Source: Pectinophora gossypiella | Lineage: Eukaryota > Arthropoda > Insecta > Lepidoptera > Gelechiidae | Length of the DNA: 64,000 nt | NCBI RefSeq assembly: GCF_024362695.1 | Contig: NW_026063241.1 | Span: 808,501-872,500, forward strand | Reading direction: 5' to 3' | Shown here: positions 39,789 through 51,700 of the stretch, in pieces | Layout: each line of letters opens with the position of its first letter | Numbering within the stretch: the first letter of the stretch is position 1 | Translations under genes and position numbers: made by a program | Notes under the pieces: generated by a model | Seen by the model: the letters and a program-made list of their open reading frames with translations, nothing else | Told to the model about the DNA's origin: nothing | Database searches by the model: none

Positions 39789-40541
39789 GAAACAGTAAAT
39801 GTTAGATATGAATTTATTTAATTGATAATACACCCTATTATTGACACTCCTACTGACTTTATTAGAAAAAAATAAGAAAAATTTCCGTGCAAACAAAAAT
39901 ATTATCCTATCTGGTTCTAGGTAATGGGCATTTTTTTTACAAACCATTTTAAGCGCCTCAACCTCAGTGTGAACATTAAAATTTGAGAAATGATTACCGT
40001 ACCAATAATTTAAGGTGCAAATAATTAGGCAGTTTACCCTATATACTTAAATATAATTATCAATATTACCATTCTCCAATAATCTTTTTTAATAAAAATA
40101 AAATATGCACAGATATAATTACAGGGAATGCAATAATTAGTGTAGGAAAATTAAATTACCCATTATTAAAAAAATAAACTACACACTTAAAATTTCAGTC
40201 GGATCAATAAACCTAGGTAACTTTGTTTAAGAACTTTTACACAATGCCGTCAGCTCGTGCCGCACAAACCAGCAAAAGCAAAGTCACGACAGTCATGTAG
40301 AGCTGACTTGTTGAACATCAAAAGTCGATCAATAAATTCGTCAACATTGCCATCGTAGCTGTGGCTTTACAATATACAAAATGGCATAACGGTCCTGTTA
40401 GTAATGATATGGTATATAAAATAAAAAACTTATGGAATACTGAAACTATGAGCTTAAGACTATCGAATATCATTCTAAGCAACTATCAATTTAGCAACTA
40501 TCTCGAAAAAATACATACTTAAGACTACGCATATTTCCCGG
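39789..40541. other. Region with no supported gene
   Basis: AT-rich. A patch of higher GC at 40240-40330 has a very short frame beginning ATGCCGTCAGCTCG but no evidence of function; it may be the 5' part of the Helitron. Confidence 0.3.
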
Positions 40542-40772
40542 AAGTGGGCTGGACATACTATTAGAGGTGGAGATAAATGGAGCAAAGTTGTTACACTATG
40601 GTACCCTAGAGGCCATAAGAGAAACAGGGGTAGGCAATTTAAAAGGTGGGCCGACGAAATAATGTTAATGGCTGGAAACACTAAGACCTGGACCAGATTC
40701 CTAGATAATAAAAAATAATATAGAGAAATGGGGGAGGCCTTTGCCCGAAGGCACAGAGATTGGTTATTGTAG
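40542..40772 (+). pseudogene. C-terminal remnant of a non-LTR reverse transcriptase
   Basis: The frame reads KWAGHTIRGGDKWSKVVTLW, then PRGHKRNRGRQFKRWADEI and, after one TAA, YREMGEAFARRHRDWLL, then TAG. The order W-x-GH, W, G-x-x-x-R-x-x-GR-x-x-x-RW-x-D-E-I and E-A-F is characteristic of the C-terminal end of many insect LINE ORF2 proteins. The internal TAA and missing upstream domains make it a dead 5'-truncated copy. The tail AAATAAATAAAAATA near 40822-40836 is probably its 3' end. Confidence 0.7.
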
Positions 40773-40836
40773 ATTAAGGAAAAACTTTAAAATGGAACTT
40801 CTATATCTGAAAAAAGGCTATAAATAAATAAAAATA

Positions 40837-42936
40837 TTTCCCATTGGGATAGGCAGACCACGCGATTCCACTTACTACGATCTTGACACATCACTTTCGC
40901 TTCGACCACTCTTATCAAAGTCTTTATGCACGCTCGCTGAGCCCCAGTTCTGACCGTGGCTTTTCTTTTAAATATCCTGGAATTAATCGAGGTATGTACT
41001 ACCTAGGCCTTCCTCTTCCGATTCTACCAATTGTACCCGCATAATAAATCTTGTCCATGTTCAAACTATCTAGGCATTAATTATTTTGTCAATTCTCGTC
41101 ACTACATCTTCTTTCACAACGGTCCCTTATCACACTATTTTCCTCAACGTTCTCATTAGTAACCTTTTGACAATTTTAATAAAAGATTAAGCAATTTATT
41201 ACATAATTGTAACAAAAATATTTAATTCCAATTTCATTCATATTCTTTCTCATAATCTGTTCTCTGCCTACCCCAATGAGAAATAGGCGAGATATTATGT
41301 AGGTATGCAATGCAGCACTCTATTGACGGAATATTTCGAAGATTTAATATAAAATAACAGTAAAACGTAATACCATAATCTTGATCTTGTTGCATCATAG
41401 TGTGAGATTATTTCAAACTAATACAGGTGAAGTATGTATATTTGTCAACTATCACAAAAAGTAATTTAAAAAATTAAACCAATTTCAAAATCTGTCAAAT
41501 AAAAGTAAGAAATAATATTTAGTTGAATAATTAGAATCAAAATTTCGAAATTACTTTTTATTTAAACTCAGTGTGACTAATAATATTAATACGCCACTAA
41601 CCAAGTACCTTCGTTAACAAAACACTGGAATTCCTATAACATGTCTTCTAATTTGTTTAATGTATATGGTGCCCGTCACACCCTTGACCGTTTTCCAAAT
41701 TGCTTTAATTTACGCTCAAACCATTAATAATCATAGTTACTTAAGCTCAAAACCTCTATTAGTATAATCAAAACAAGATTCCTAATTTTTAACTGTTTTT
41801 CAACCAAAAGTTGGAAATTTCTAAACCAATTTTGATGAGACTTGCATTCTTTCCTGTTGGACGATACTTAATCCCATAAACAAGCATTATTGCAATATGA
41901 TTTGTAGTTGCTAAGAAATGCATGGACAATCATACATGCACATATATGGAATTTGCACATTTTACAATATATGGGTCAAATTGATAACTTTTTTTTGAAG
42001 TCTGTTAAAAATGGAATTAGATTAGTTTCCTTCAGTCCCCACCACATAATCATCAAGATATATATAACCATAACCCTAACCATATTCAAAATATAGACAA
42101 ACCTACATACACTCTTTGACAGTAATTTAAAAAAGTTTCCTGTAGAGAAATGTTATTATAGCATTCAAACTTTTTTTTCAGATAAACTAAATACTTCAAA
42201 GCTTCGATATCTCTATCTCTATATACTTACTTACTTACTTGTTTGATATAATTTTGTAATTATAAATAGCTGTGTTATATAATTAAGTAGATAACTATAA
42301 TAATTTTGTTACCTAATTACTAATTTCTATAATTCTTAGTTACATAGTTAAAATATCTTATAATATTATTATAACATTGGTTATAGTTGTATTTAACCAT
42401 CTGTAGTAACTTGTCACTTTGGATAAAATACACTACTTCTTCTACGCATAAAACAGACATACTTAGTTGGCTTTTTCTCGATTTTAGAGAAAGGTTTAAC
42501 TTTTCACACAGAATATTAAGATAGTGCTGCTATTTATATCTTTAATAATGTAAAAAATATAATAGGGCAAGCATAATAAGTAGAGAATTCTAATGTTTAA
42601 TTCGTTTATAATATTAATGTTTAATTAATTTATATTTTTACGCCGACTGGCAGATCACAGCACTCTAACCTATATACATATATGTATAACAACCTACTCT
42701 ACCTGTGTTTCACAAATAAATCAATTTGTAATTTGTAGCATAGAATAAGTAATAATACTATGGTCATAGGTTAACTTGTGTGTTTATTATAATTTGTTAC
42801 AGACCTACTTATGACAGGTTATCTAATGAGTGATGTTACCATTGTGCTACAACATGGGTTGCTGTCAAACCAGAATTACACTCGGATTGTTAGAATTCAA
42901 AAAGGATTCAATCTTATTATTATTATCTATAGTGTT
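40837..42936. other. AT-rich region with nothing recognised
   Basis: Many short frames, none protein-like. Simple-sequence patches such as CTTACTTACTTACTT at about 42230 are present. Confidence 0.5.
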
Positions 42937-43222
42937 ATGATCTCCATCTAAATTTAGGTATCATAGGTTAACTAACTTACTTCATACACCTACCAACCTA
43001 CTTATTTAAATATTCAAAAAAATATTAATAGTAATTAACTACCTATCGCCTATTCTAGTCACACAGCATAAGTAGGGGCAATGATCTCCATCTAAATTTA
43101 TCATAGGTTAACTAACTTACTTCATATACCTACCAACCTACTTACTTAATTCTAAAAAAATATTAATAATAATTAACTACCTATTGCCTATTCTAGTCAC
43201 ACAGCATAAGTAGGGGCAATGC
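42937..43222. repeat. Two-copy tandem duplication of about 143 bp
   Basis: ATGATCTCCATCTAAATTTA through CACACAGCATAAGTAGGGGC occurs twice, with the second copy starting at about 43080. The copies differ at roughly ten positions and by small gaps. Confidence 0.9.
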
Positions 43223-43408
43223 AATTGATTTAAGTAGATAGGTACCTAATGCCTGTTATTAAGTAAAGTTTTTTCCATGGCTGATATCAAGCGGCTATTT
43301 TAGACATTATAATCATCATAAAATCAATCGATCGTTTCTTAAAATGGATGTAACATAAAAAAATGTGCATTAGGTATTAAGCTCCTTAAAATTTAAATAG
43401 GTACTTAC

Positions 43409-43511
43409 CGGCACCGATGCAGGTTACAGCAGCCGCCTGCTGCTCGTCGTCGACGCGACAGCGGCGAAGCATTGTAGAGCACAATGGAATTTCAACGCTT
43501 GAACGCTTCAT
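43409..43511 (-). CDS. Candidate first coding exon of a host gene
   Basis: A TTTGTTTACAG acceptor is followed directly by ATG. 34 codons plus one base follow (MKRSSVEIPLCSTMLRRCRV, then DDEQQAAAVTCIGA), then the consensus donor GTAAGT. The stretch is clearly richer in GC than its surroundings. A second donor, CAAAG|GTGAGTC, lies 280 bp upstream at 43788 and would end a 5' untranslated exon. Two donors and an acceptor of good quality in the right order support a real gene start. The ending VTCIGAG would suit the first strand and Gly-rich turn of a Rossmann fold, but no family is identified. The next exons must lie to the left; I see none between here and the Helitron. Confidence 0.4.
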
Positions 43512-43788
43512 CTGTAAACAAACCACTTCTGTATTATATGTGTTTATCTAATAGATAGACAATTAGAATAAGAATTACTTATAGCTTTTAAGTAGGTAGG
43601 TACTTACCTTTTAATGTTTTCACTTTCATTATGTGAAAAAGAGAAAATCAGTACAGAAAGTTAAATATCTTACAATTATAATTGTTTATATGGCTAACTT
43701 TTTTTACGATTTTAAAGATTATTACCTTATTATATACCTAAATATTTAAAAATAATTGTTAAATTATTAATAACAAAATCGACTCACC

Positions 43789-44040
43789 TTTGGAAATCTT
43801 GAAATACAAGTGAAAAAACGCTTGTCACTTTTTCGCGCCAACGGTTTTGGTACGAATTTACTTTTTTTTTCAAGAGACTAACAAAGAAATTCTGCCAAAA
43901 CAGATTCAAACAGCCAATATCGAAAAATATTGAGGTACTTTTTTACGTCACTTGTACGCATAGATATCGATGGAATTAATAAATAAGCAATATAAAATCT
44001 AATTGTTTTTTGTCACATCAGTACCATTTAACTTTTTTAA
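43789..44040 (-). promoter_or_regulatory. Possible 5' UTR exon and promoter region of the same candidate gene
   Basis: The minus-strand sequence ending at the donor CCAAAG|GTGAGT (43788) would be the end of exon 1. It contains GCGCGAAAAAGTGACAAGCG and a T-rich stretch upstream. No clear TATA box. The start site cannot be placed. Confidence 0.25.
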
Positions 44041-44082
44041 ATAAGCAACAATGATTGAGTATTTTCATTCATTTTTCCGTGG

Positions 44083-45475
44083 GTTTTTGGCGGGAAAGTT
44101 GCTTTCTTCATTGAATAATCTTTTTTTTTTCTTATTTTGTCTCCACTTGCAAGTGGTCCGAGGACCATAAGCAGGTCTGGGGGGCTGCCGTTCCTTCATT
44201 TCATCAGTCGGGTGTTTTGAATAATCTAAATATTTAATACGAAGTGAACAATGAACATTAAACATTCTTATCACAATGAGGGACATTCTTGGCTACGTTC
44301 CCCAAAAAAATATAGATAACGCTGTGTATCCATGGATGGTGGCGCAAAGCAACTTAAGTTAAAGGCCTCAGGAAATTAAATTCACCCCGGGTGAGACCGC
44401 GCTATTATAATAGAATATGAAGCTGTAGGTATGGCATAAATAATACCTTTGCGTAACCTGTGGATAAGACATAACAACTGTAGAATCTGTATGGCTGTGT
44501 ACCATTGCCTTCCGATTTAAGAAAATTAAAATACGTTTACCTATTTTTAACGAATTTAACGTAGTACATTTGGCTGTATAGGTTATGTTCCCTTTGCCTG
44601 TTCTATGGACAAAATAACAAAAAAAAAAGTTAATTTATTTTATATTTATTGGCTTTTTGGCGGGAAACGGGAACGGGACAGTTGCTTTCTTCATTGAATA
44701 ATCTAAATAATTAATACGAAGTGATGTTTTGTGGTTAATGATCGCATTAAATTAGTCGGAAGACATTCGCGAGTGTTATTATATCGGAGTATTCAATGAA
44801 CAAAGTGTATCTGCCTATTTTCGCTTCGTGCCAGGGAGCCGCTTCATAACTCGAAAGTTTATGCGGACTTTTGAGTTAATTCGTTTGGGGTTCGGAGTAG
44901 AAGTCTACTCCGAGGGTGGGGGCTTAGGTTTCATCATCATCATCTTTCATCATTTCATCAAACATCAAGAAAAAAAATACGTAAGACATGGCTGTATGGG
45001 CATAGTTCCCTTTGCCTTACCCTTCGGGGAAAACCAAAACAAAAAAAAAATATATATTTTATTTAGACTTTTTGGCTGGAACGGAACAGTTGTTTTCTTC
45101 ATTGAATAATCTTTAATCCAAATAATTAATACGAAGTGGTGTTTTGTGGTTAATGACCGCATTAAGTTAGTCGGAAAACATTCGCGACAGTGTTATTATA
45201 TTGGAATATTCAATAAATAAAGTGTATCTATCTATTTTCGCTTCGTGCCAACAAGCCGCTTCATAACTCCAAAGTTTATGCGGACTTTTTTGAGTTAATT
45301 CGAAGTAGGAGTCTGCTCCGAGGGTGGGGGCTTAGGTTTCATCATTCATCGTCATCACCTTTTATAATTTCATTATTCATCAAGAAAAAAATAATATACA
45401 TTATGTAAGATATGGCTGTATGGGCATAGTTTCCTTTGCCTTACCCTTCGGGGAAAACAAAAAAATATATTTTTT
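44083..45475. repeat. Tandem repeat of about 415 bp, two full copies and a broken third
   Basis: Full copies begin at about 44653 and 45068 with CTTTTTGGC(G/T)GG and contain TTCTTCATTGAATAATC, AATTAATACGAAGTG, TTTTCGCTTCGTGCC, TCCGAGGGTGGGGGCTTAGG and GGCTGTATGGGCATAGTTCC. An earlier partial copy at 44083 is interrupted by other sequence, including a MITE end at 44277. Frames found here are not shared between copies, so it is not a gene. Confidence 0.85.
44277..44345. mobile_element. Solo end of a GGGAC-type MITE
   Basis: GAGGGACATTCTTGGCTACG followed by TTCCCCAAAAAAATATAG matches the ends of the elements at 46216-46620 and 47793-48050. No matching second end nearby. Confidence 0.5.
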
Positions 45476-46015
45476 TTTGTCTCGTTGGTGAACAATTTGG
45501 CGAAGTTCTATTGTACCTATTGATATCCCTCAAATGGGCAAAAGGAAAAAAAAATGTATTGATATTTTCCTGTGCTACTTTTTTCCTACCTACTTTGTTA
45601 GAATTTGTAACTTACAAATACATCGAGATATTCAACTGGTAAAACTTCCAAAACCATTATGTGTTTTGGATAAAGCCGAAATGATAAAAAGTTTGTGAAC
45701 AATGTTCGTTGATAAATTGCAATGTATGTAAGTAATATACAATCGAATGACACTGTTATTATAAAGTTATTTATTTATAGGTGTTAGATGCTGATCGACT
45801 TTGTGTGTAACTCATACTAAGAGATGCAAGCAACAATAACAAGTCTCCTGATGAATGTTCCAGTCCGAGAGTTGGAAGCAATGTGTCTGTATAAGTTGTG
45901 GAATATCTTTGGGAAGGCATACAAGAAGACAAAATCACAGGCCATAAGCTTAGGGAAAGAAATGAAGAGTGACATTATATAGAAAAACAAAAATATCTCC
46001 GAGACAGGTAATAGG
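45476..46015. other. AT-rich spacer
   Basis: No gene or clear repeat seen. Confidence 0.4.
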
Positions 46016-46142
46016 GTGAATATCAAAATATGCCAAGTTTGGTGGCGAACTTTCATATTATTTTTTGTAAAAAATTGGGTTTTTTTCGCGAAAAACAAAA
46101 TATGAAAGTTTGCCACCAAACATGGCACATTTTGATATTCAC
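46016..46142. mobile_element. Palindromic MITE, 127 bp
   Basis: A 44-bp left arm (GTGAATATCAAAATATGCCA and following) pairs with the right arm ending TTTTGATATTCAC at about 93 percent, around a 35-base T-rich loop. The RNA would fold into a near-perfect hairpin. Confidence 0.8.
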
Positions 46143-46215
46143 GCAATAAAATATTAAGGATTATAATTTACATTGTGTAAGAGCTATTTAAAAGGTTTTA
46201 TGTGTTTCTATCATA

Positions 46216-46620
46216 ATGGGGGACTTTCCAATCGGTGTTCCCCAAAAACACAATAGGTAAATGACATTGTTAAGTTTTTTCTTCGTTTAAACTTCTAACT
46301 TCATGGATAATAGACATATGCATCTTTTATCTTTGTTTTTGGGTATAAATGATGATGGTATATTATGATGATACAACTTCCACCTATTATTATTCTGATC
46401 AAAATAAAGAGAAGCAATATAGGTAGCAATGTCATTCTATACATAATGTGATCCTAATATCAAGAAACAATTAGTTTTATATTATATGATGATTCCATCA
46501 TTACATTACATTTTTGAATAATGATGTACCCCAGCAATGAGAAAATAGGTAATTATCACGTTAAAAGTGAACAATGCCATCTATCATGTGTTTGGGGAAT
46601 GTCAATTAGAAAGACCCTTA
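46216..46620. mobile_element. GGGAC-type MITE, about 405 bp
   Basis: The left end GGGGGACTTTCCAATCGG with TTCCCCAAAAACACAATAGG is mirrored by the right end CATGTGTTTGGGGAATGTC and AGAAAGACCC. The arms are about 50 bp and imperfect. The interior is AT-rich and non-coding. Confidence 0.65.
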
Positions 46621-46984
46621 TTGTTATAAGGCAACTTAAGTTGGCATATTGTAATTTCATCCCTACAGATTTAATAATATTGTTATAATCAGGCATATTA
46701 TGTAAAATATATTATTGTACATGGAACATCAAAACTACAATTATTTTTTTAAGACCATTCATATTTCGTTTCAGATGCCTGATGGATGCCCATGTATGCA
46801 TTGTTTGCAGGATGAGCTCACCTCAAAAACATTAATATCTAGTGAACATAAAACCTGTGTTAAGTGTGCCGTTGCAATGTATGTAGTTCTATTTATGTTC
46901 ATAGATGTTGGTAAACTATGAGCTTAAATCACTTTATAATTTATTTTATCAAATCATTAAATTGATAAAAAGCTAATTATGTAT

Positions 46985-47185
46985 ATTTTAATGTTACATA
47001 CATACATACATACATAAACTCACACCCGTAATCCCAAATGGGGTGGGCAGAGCCACAAGTAATCAAAGACAACTTGCAGCCACTGTTGATACGAAGTCCT
47101 AAGATGGATATGATGAACCTTATGGTGATAAGGGATCAGCCTATCGCCCATAACATTAGTCCATCATGTTAGAGGACGCAATAAT
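46985..47185 (+). mobile_element. Short interspersed element with (CATA)n end
   Basis: ACATACATACATACATACAT leads into CACACCCGTAATCCCAAATG and AGCCACAAGTAATCAAAGAC, with TTAGTCCATCATGTTAGAGG near its far end. The same sequence, inverted and longer, is inserted in satellite array 2 at 51747-52006, so it is a mobile family. No coding capacity. Confidence 0.75.
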
Positions 47186-47299
47186 TTCAATCGCAATAAT
47201 TTTAATGTTATTGTTAAGTTTATTCTACGTATACCTACTTACTAATATGTTACCATATTAAGTCTGTTCAAAAATCATAAATAGGTACTTATTCTATCA

Positions 47300-47492
47300 T
47301 GTAGGTTGTAAGGTGGATGACCAACCTCGTTAACCAGGGTTATTGCTGAGCCGCCAAAGTCATTTGATCAGCCAGCCATGTCCTAACCAAACCGGGGATC
47401 ACAAAGTGATTTCTGTCTTATATCCCCACCGGGATTTGAACCCGGGACCTCCGGAATGTCAGGCACTGGGCCACATAGGCCGAGAGTATATA
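47300..47492 (-). mobile_element. tRNA-derived SINE
   Basis: On the minus strand the head contains TGTGGCCCAGTGCC (A box-like) and, about 40 bases on, GGGTTCAAATCCC (B box), the internal RNA polymerase III promoter of a tRNA gene. The surrounding sequence does not fold as a full tRNA, and the body (GATATAAGACAGAAATCAC and following) continues beyond, so it is a SINE and not a tRNA gene. Confidence 0.75.
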
Positions 47493-47792
47493 CTCTAGTT
47501 TAGTTGCTGTTTTATTTCAACTATTTCATTAAATGTAGAAATATTTTGTATGAGTATGAGTTATATAATAAAACAAATTATTTCTAAAAATAAAATTGTT
47601 TCTTTTTAAAATTATTTTGAAAAAGAAAAATAGTAATTACGTCGTCGTTTTATTTTTAGTGGTACCTATCTACTGGCATTGAATTTATGACCTCTTGGAC
47701 CAGATTTTCACATCAAACATCCTTTTGGTAATCTTTATTGGCCTAAATAGGTATAAGACAAATATTATTACAAAATGTATTATTAGGTACCA

Positions 47793-48050
47793 GTGAGGGA
47801 CTTTTCAGGCTACGTTCCCAAAAAAACAATAGATGGCGCTGTACAGATGTGCGATCGTTTAACCTTTTGATTTTATGGATAATTATTATTTTATCATTTG
47901 AATAATTACTATTTTATCATTTGAATAATTACTATTTTATCATTTGAATAATTACTTATTTACCCCAGCAATGACAAAATAGGTAGGTAAACGTTAAATT
48001 TGGACAGCGACATCTGTATTTTTTTGAGAACGTAGCCTGGAAAGTCATCC
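47793..48050. mobile_element. GGGAC-type MITE with internal 24-bp repeats
   Basis: The left end GTGAGGGACTTTTCAGGCTA pairs with the right end TAGCCTGGAAAGTC over about 47 bp. In the middle, ATTATTTTATCATTTGAATA-type units are repeated three times (about 47880-47955). Same family as 46216-46620. Confidence 0.8.
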
Positions 48051-48054
48051 TAGA

Positions 48055-48272
48055 TTTTTTTTATAATATTTCTATTACCTATCTAGTTACTAAATATACA
48101 AGAGCAACATGTTTTATTTGTGCTGTACATTCCAGTACACACCATCTAAATTTATTTGAAGTTATTTTTTTATAATATTTCTATTACCTATCTAGTTACT
48201 AAATATACAAGAGCAACATGTTTTATTTGTGCTGTACATTCCAGTACACACCATCTAAATTTATTTGAAGTT
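48055..48272. repeat. Perfect 109-bp tandem duplication
   Basis: The sequence from ATAATATTTCTATTACCTAT to TAAATTTATTTGAAGTTAT occurs twice 109 bp apart without visible differences, so it is very recent or an assembly artefact. Confidence 0.92.
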
Positions 48273-48774
48273 ATACTGGCCCCGATTCCTGCAGACACCT
48301 AATTTTACTTCGCTGGTATGCAAACTGTTTGATGTGTGCTGTCAATATAATTCTGGCGGGTTATTGGCCAATGTAAATTTTTTAGACGGTTGTTTTAGAT
48401 TAGTGCTTAAAATTGACGTATGTTTCATAAATTTTATGCTTGTCGATTACCCGTCCCTTTCCTTTTCGGCGGATAAGAAAATGACAGATAATATAACTTA
48501 AAATAAAATTGGATGGAATTAGACCACTGTCATTTTATTATCAGCTGACAGTTTAACGACAGGCTTATTGCATATGAAGGAGATGCCTATTTTATTCGCC
48601 CGGGTTATTAAATTAAGAGTTTTCAATCATCCGTCCCTTTCCTTTTCGGCGGATAAGAAAATAACAGGTATAACTTAAAAATAAAAATTATTAAATTAAG
48701 AGTGTTCAATCACCCGTCCCTTTCCTTTTCGGCGAATAAGAAAATAACAAGGTATAACTTACGATAACACTCTT
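48273..48774. repeat. Element with three CCCGTCCCTTTCCTTTTCGG copies
   Basis: CCGTCCCTTTCCTTTTCGGC followed by GATAAGAAAAT(A/G)ACA and GTATAACTTA occurs at about 48449, 48630 and 48714. The first copy follows a CCCCGATTCCTGCAGACACC stretch. It looks like a repeat 3' end duplicated in tandem. A 78-codon frame here (48265-48501) is not supported as a gene. Confidence 0.6.
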
Positions 48775-51700
48775 ATACATAGTTTTTACCCCCGAGACAT
48801 TTTCGGGAAAAATAAAATTTTGTATGGCAGTCATCTTGTTTTTCCGCCATTTTGATTTTAGTTCACCGGCGATAAAATTTGACCAAGATATAAATATGTT
48901 ATGCGAAGAAAAAATTGCTCCAGGTTTTATAGTTTTGCCAGGCCGTAGGTTGTCTCCCTGATGCGGAGCAGTTTTCGAAGATTGAGAACATTTTCCGTAC
49001 TCGACAAGACATTCCGATTACACTCCCATACATCATTCTTACCTCCGAGGCATTTTCAGGAAAAAAGAGAAATTTGTATGGCGGCCATCTTGTTTTTCCA
49101 CCATTTTGTTTTTTTTTTCACCATTGATTGGATTTGACCAAGAATTAAATAGGTCTCGTGAAATCAAAGAAGTTCTAGGTGCTATAGTTTTGCCAGGCCG
49201 TAGGGTGTCTCCCTGATGCGGAGCAGTTTTTGAAGGTCGGGAAGTATTTCCATACTCAACATGACATTTTGATCACATCCCTCATAGATGTCGCGTGGTT
49301 CGCTCGCAGCAAGCTGCTCGTGTGTCCTGTATTAGTCCGAAGCTTTATATGGCGGCCATCTTGTTTTTCCGCCATTTTTTTACCGCGATAGAATTTGACC
49401 AAGACTTGAATAGGTCTCGTGAAATCAAAAAAGTTCTAGGTGCTATAATTTTGCCAGGCCGTAGGGTGACCCCTGATGCGGAGCAGTTTTCAAAGATGAC
49501 GTTCCGATCAAATCCCCCACACATAAATTTTACCCCCGAGGCATTTTCGGGAAAAACGAAAAATTTGTATGGCGGCCATCTTGTTTTTCGGCCATTTTGT
49601 TTTTTTTCACCGGCGATAAAATTTGACCAAGATTTAAATAGGTTTCGTGAAAACAGAAAAGTTCCAGGTGTGATAGTTTCGTCAGGTCGTAGGGTGTCTC
49701 CCTGATGCGGAGCAGATTTTCAAGATCGAGAAGCATTTTTATACTCGACATGACGTTCCTATTACACCCCTATACATCATTTTTACCCCCGAGGCATTTT
49801 CAGGAAAATTGAAAAATTTGTATGGCGGCCATCTTGTTTTTCCGCCATTTAGATTGTTTTTGACCGGCGATAAAATTTGACCAAGATTTAAATAGGTCTA
49901 GTGGAAAAAGAATAGTTCTAGATGCGATAGTTTTGCCAGGCCGTAGGGTGTCTCCCTGATGCGGAGCAGTTTCTGAAGATCAAGAAGTATTTACATACAC
50001 AACATGACCTTCTGATTACGCCAACATACATCGTTTTTACCCCCGAGAAATTTTCTGGAAAAACGAAATTTTGTATGGCGGCCATCTTGTTTTTCGGCCA
50101 TTTTGTTTTTTTTTCACCGGCGATAAAATTTGACCAAGATTTAAGTAGGTTTCGTGAAAACAAAAAAGTTCCAGGTCCGATAGTTTTGCCAGGCCGTAGG
50201 GTGTCTCCCTGATGCGGAGCAGCTATCGAAAACCCAGACATATTTTCATACTCGACATGACGTTCCGATCACATTCCTATACATCATTTTTACCCTCGAG
50301 GCATTTATAGTAAAAACTAAAATTTTGTATGGCAGCCATCTTGAATTTCCGCCATTTTGATTTTTTTTCACCGGCAATAAAATTTGACCAAGATTTAAAT
50401 AGGTCTTGTGGAAAAAGAATAGTTCCAGGTGTGATAGTTTTGCCAGGCCGTAGGGTGTCTTCCTGATGCGGAGCAGTTTTCGAAGATCGAGCAGTATTTT
50501 CATACTCAACATAACGTTCCGATCACACGTGCTATACATTATTTTTACCCCCGAGGCATTTTCTGGAAAAACGAAAATTTTGTATGGCGGCCATCTTGTT
50601 TTTCCGCCATTTTGTTTTTTTTTTACCGGCGATTGGATTTGACCAAGATTTAAATAGGTTTCGTGAAAAATTTATTGCTCCAGGTTTTATAGTTTTGCCA
50701 GGCCGTAGGGTGTCTCCCTGATGCGGAGCAGTTTTTGAAGGTCGGGAAGTATTTCCATACTCAACATGACATTCCGATTGCACCCCAATACATTGTTTTT
50801 GCCTCCGAGACATTTTCTGGAAAAATATTTTTTTGTATGGCGGCCATCTTGTTTTTCCGCCATTTTGTTTTTTTTTTACTCACGATAGAATTTGACCAAG
50901 ATTTAAATAGGTTTTGCGGAAAAAAAATTGATCCAGATATAATAGTTGCGCCAGACTGTAGGGTGTCTCCCTGATGCGGAGCAGTTTTCCAAGATTTGGG
51001 ATTTTTCCCATACTCACCGGGAGGTCCCGATCACACCCCCCATACATCATTTTGACCCCCCGACCCTCCTTCTGGGAGAACAATTATGTCAGTGAGTGAG
51101 TCAGTCAGTCAGTCAGTGGGTTTGTAGCTATATATATTATAATAATAATAATAATAATAACTAGATTTCGCGTGGTTCGCTCGCAGCAAGCTGCTCGCGT
51201 GTCCTGTATTAGTTCGAAGCTATGTATGGCGGCCATCTTGTTTTTCCGCCATTTTTTTTACCGCGATAGAATTTGACCAAGACTTAAATAGGTCTCGTGA
51301 AATCAAAAAAGTTCTAGGTGCTATAGTTTTGCCAGGTCGTAGGGTGTCTCCCTGATTCGGAGCAGTTTTCCGAGATGACGTTCCGATCACACCCCAATAC
51401 ATCATTTTTACACCCCGAGACATTTTCTGGAAAAATTAAAATGTATATGGCGGCCATCTTGTTTTTCGGCCATTTTGTTTTTTTTTTTTCACCGGCGATA
51501 AAATTTGACCAAGATTTAAATAGATTTCGTGAAAACCAAAAAGTTCCAGGTGCGATAGTTTCGCCAGGCCGCAGGGTGTCTCCCTGATGCGGAGCAGTTT
51601 TCAAAGATCGAGCAGTATTTTCATACTTGACACGACGTTCCGATCACACCCCTTTACATCATTTTTACCCCCGAGGCATTTTCAGGAAAAACGAAAAATT

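Noticed and set aside
43409..43511. Naming the candidate exon as UDP-glucose dehydrogenase because of CIGAG
   Set aside because: Only five residues agree with the usual CIGAGYVGG start and the preceding 30 residues do not look like that enzyme.
44828..45109. 93-codon frame in the 415-bp repeat
   Set aside because: The second copy of the repeat does not keep the frame.
47420..47492. tRNA gene
   Set aside because: A and B boxes are present but the region does not fold as a complete tRNA and continues into a SINE body. The same applies to 62474-62531.
48265..48501. 78-codon frame
   Set aside because: Lies across a tandem duplication and a dispersed repeat end; no domain, and other copies of the repeat lack it.
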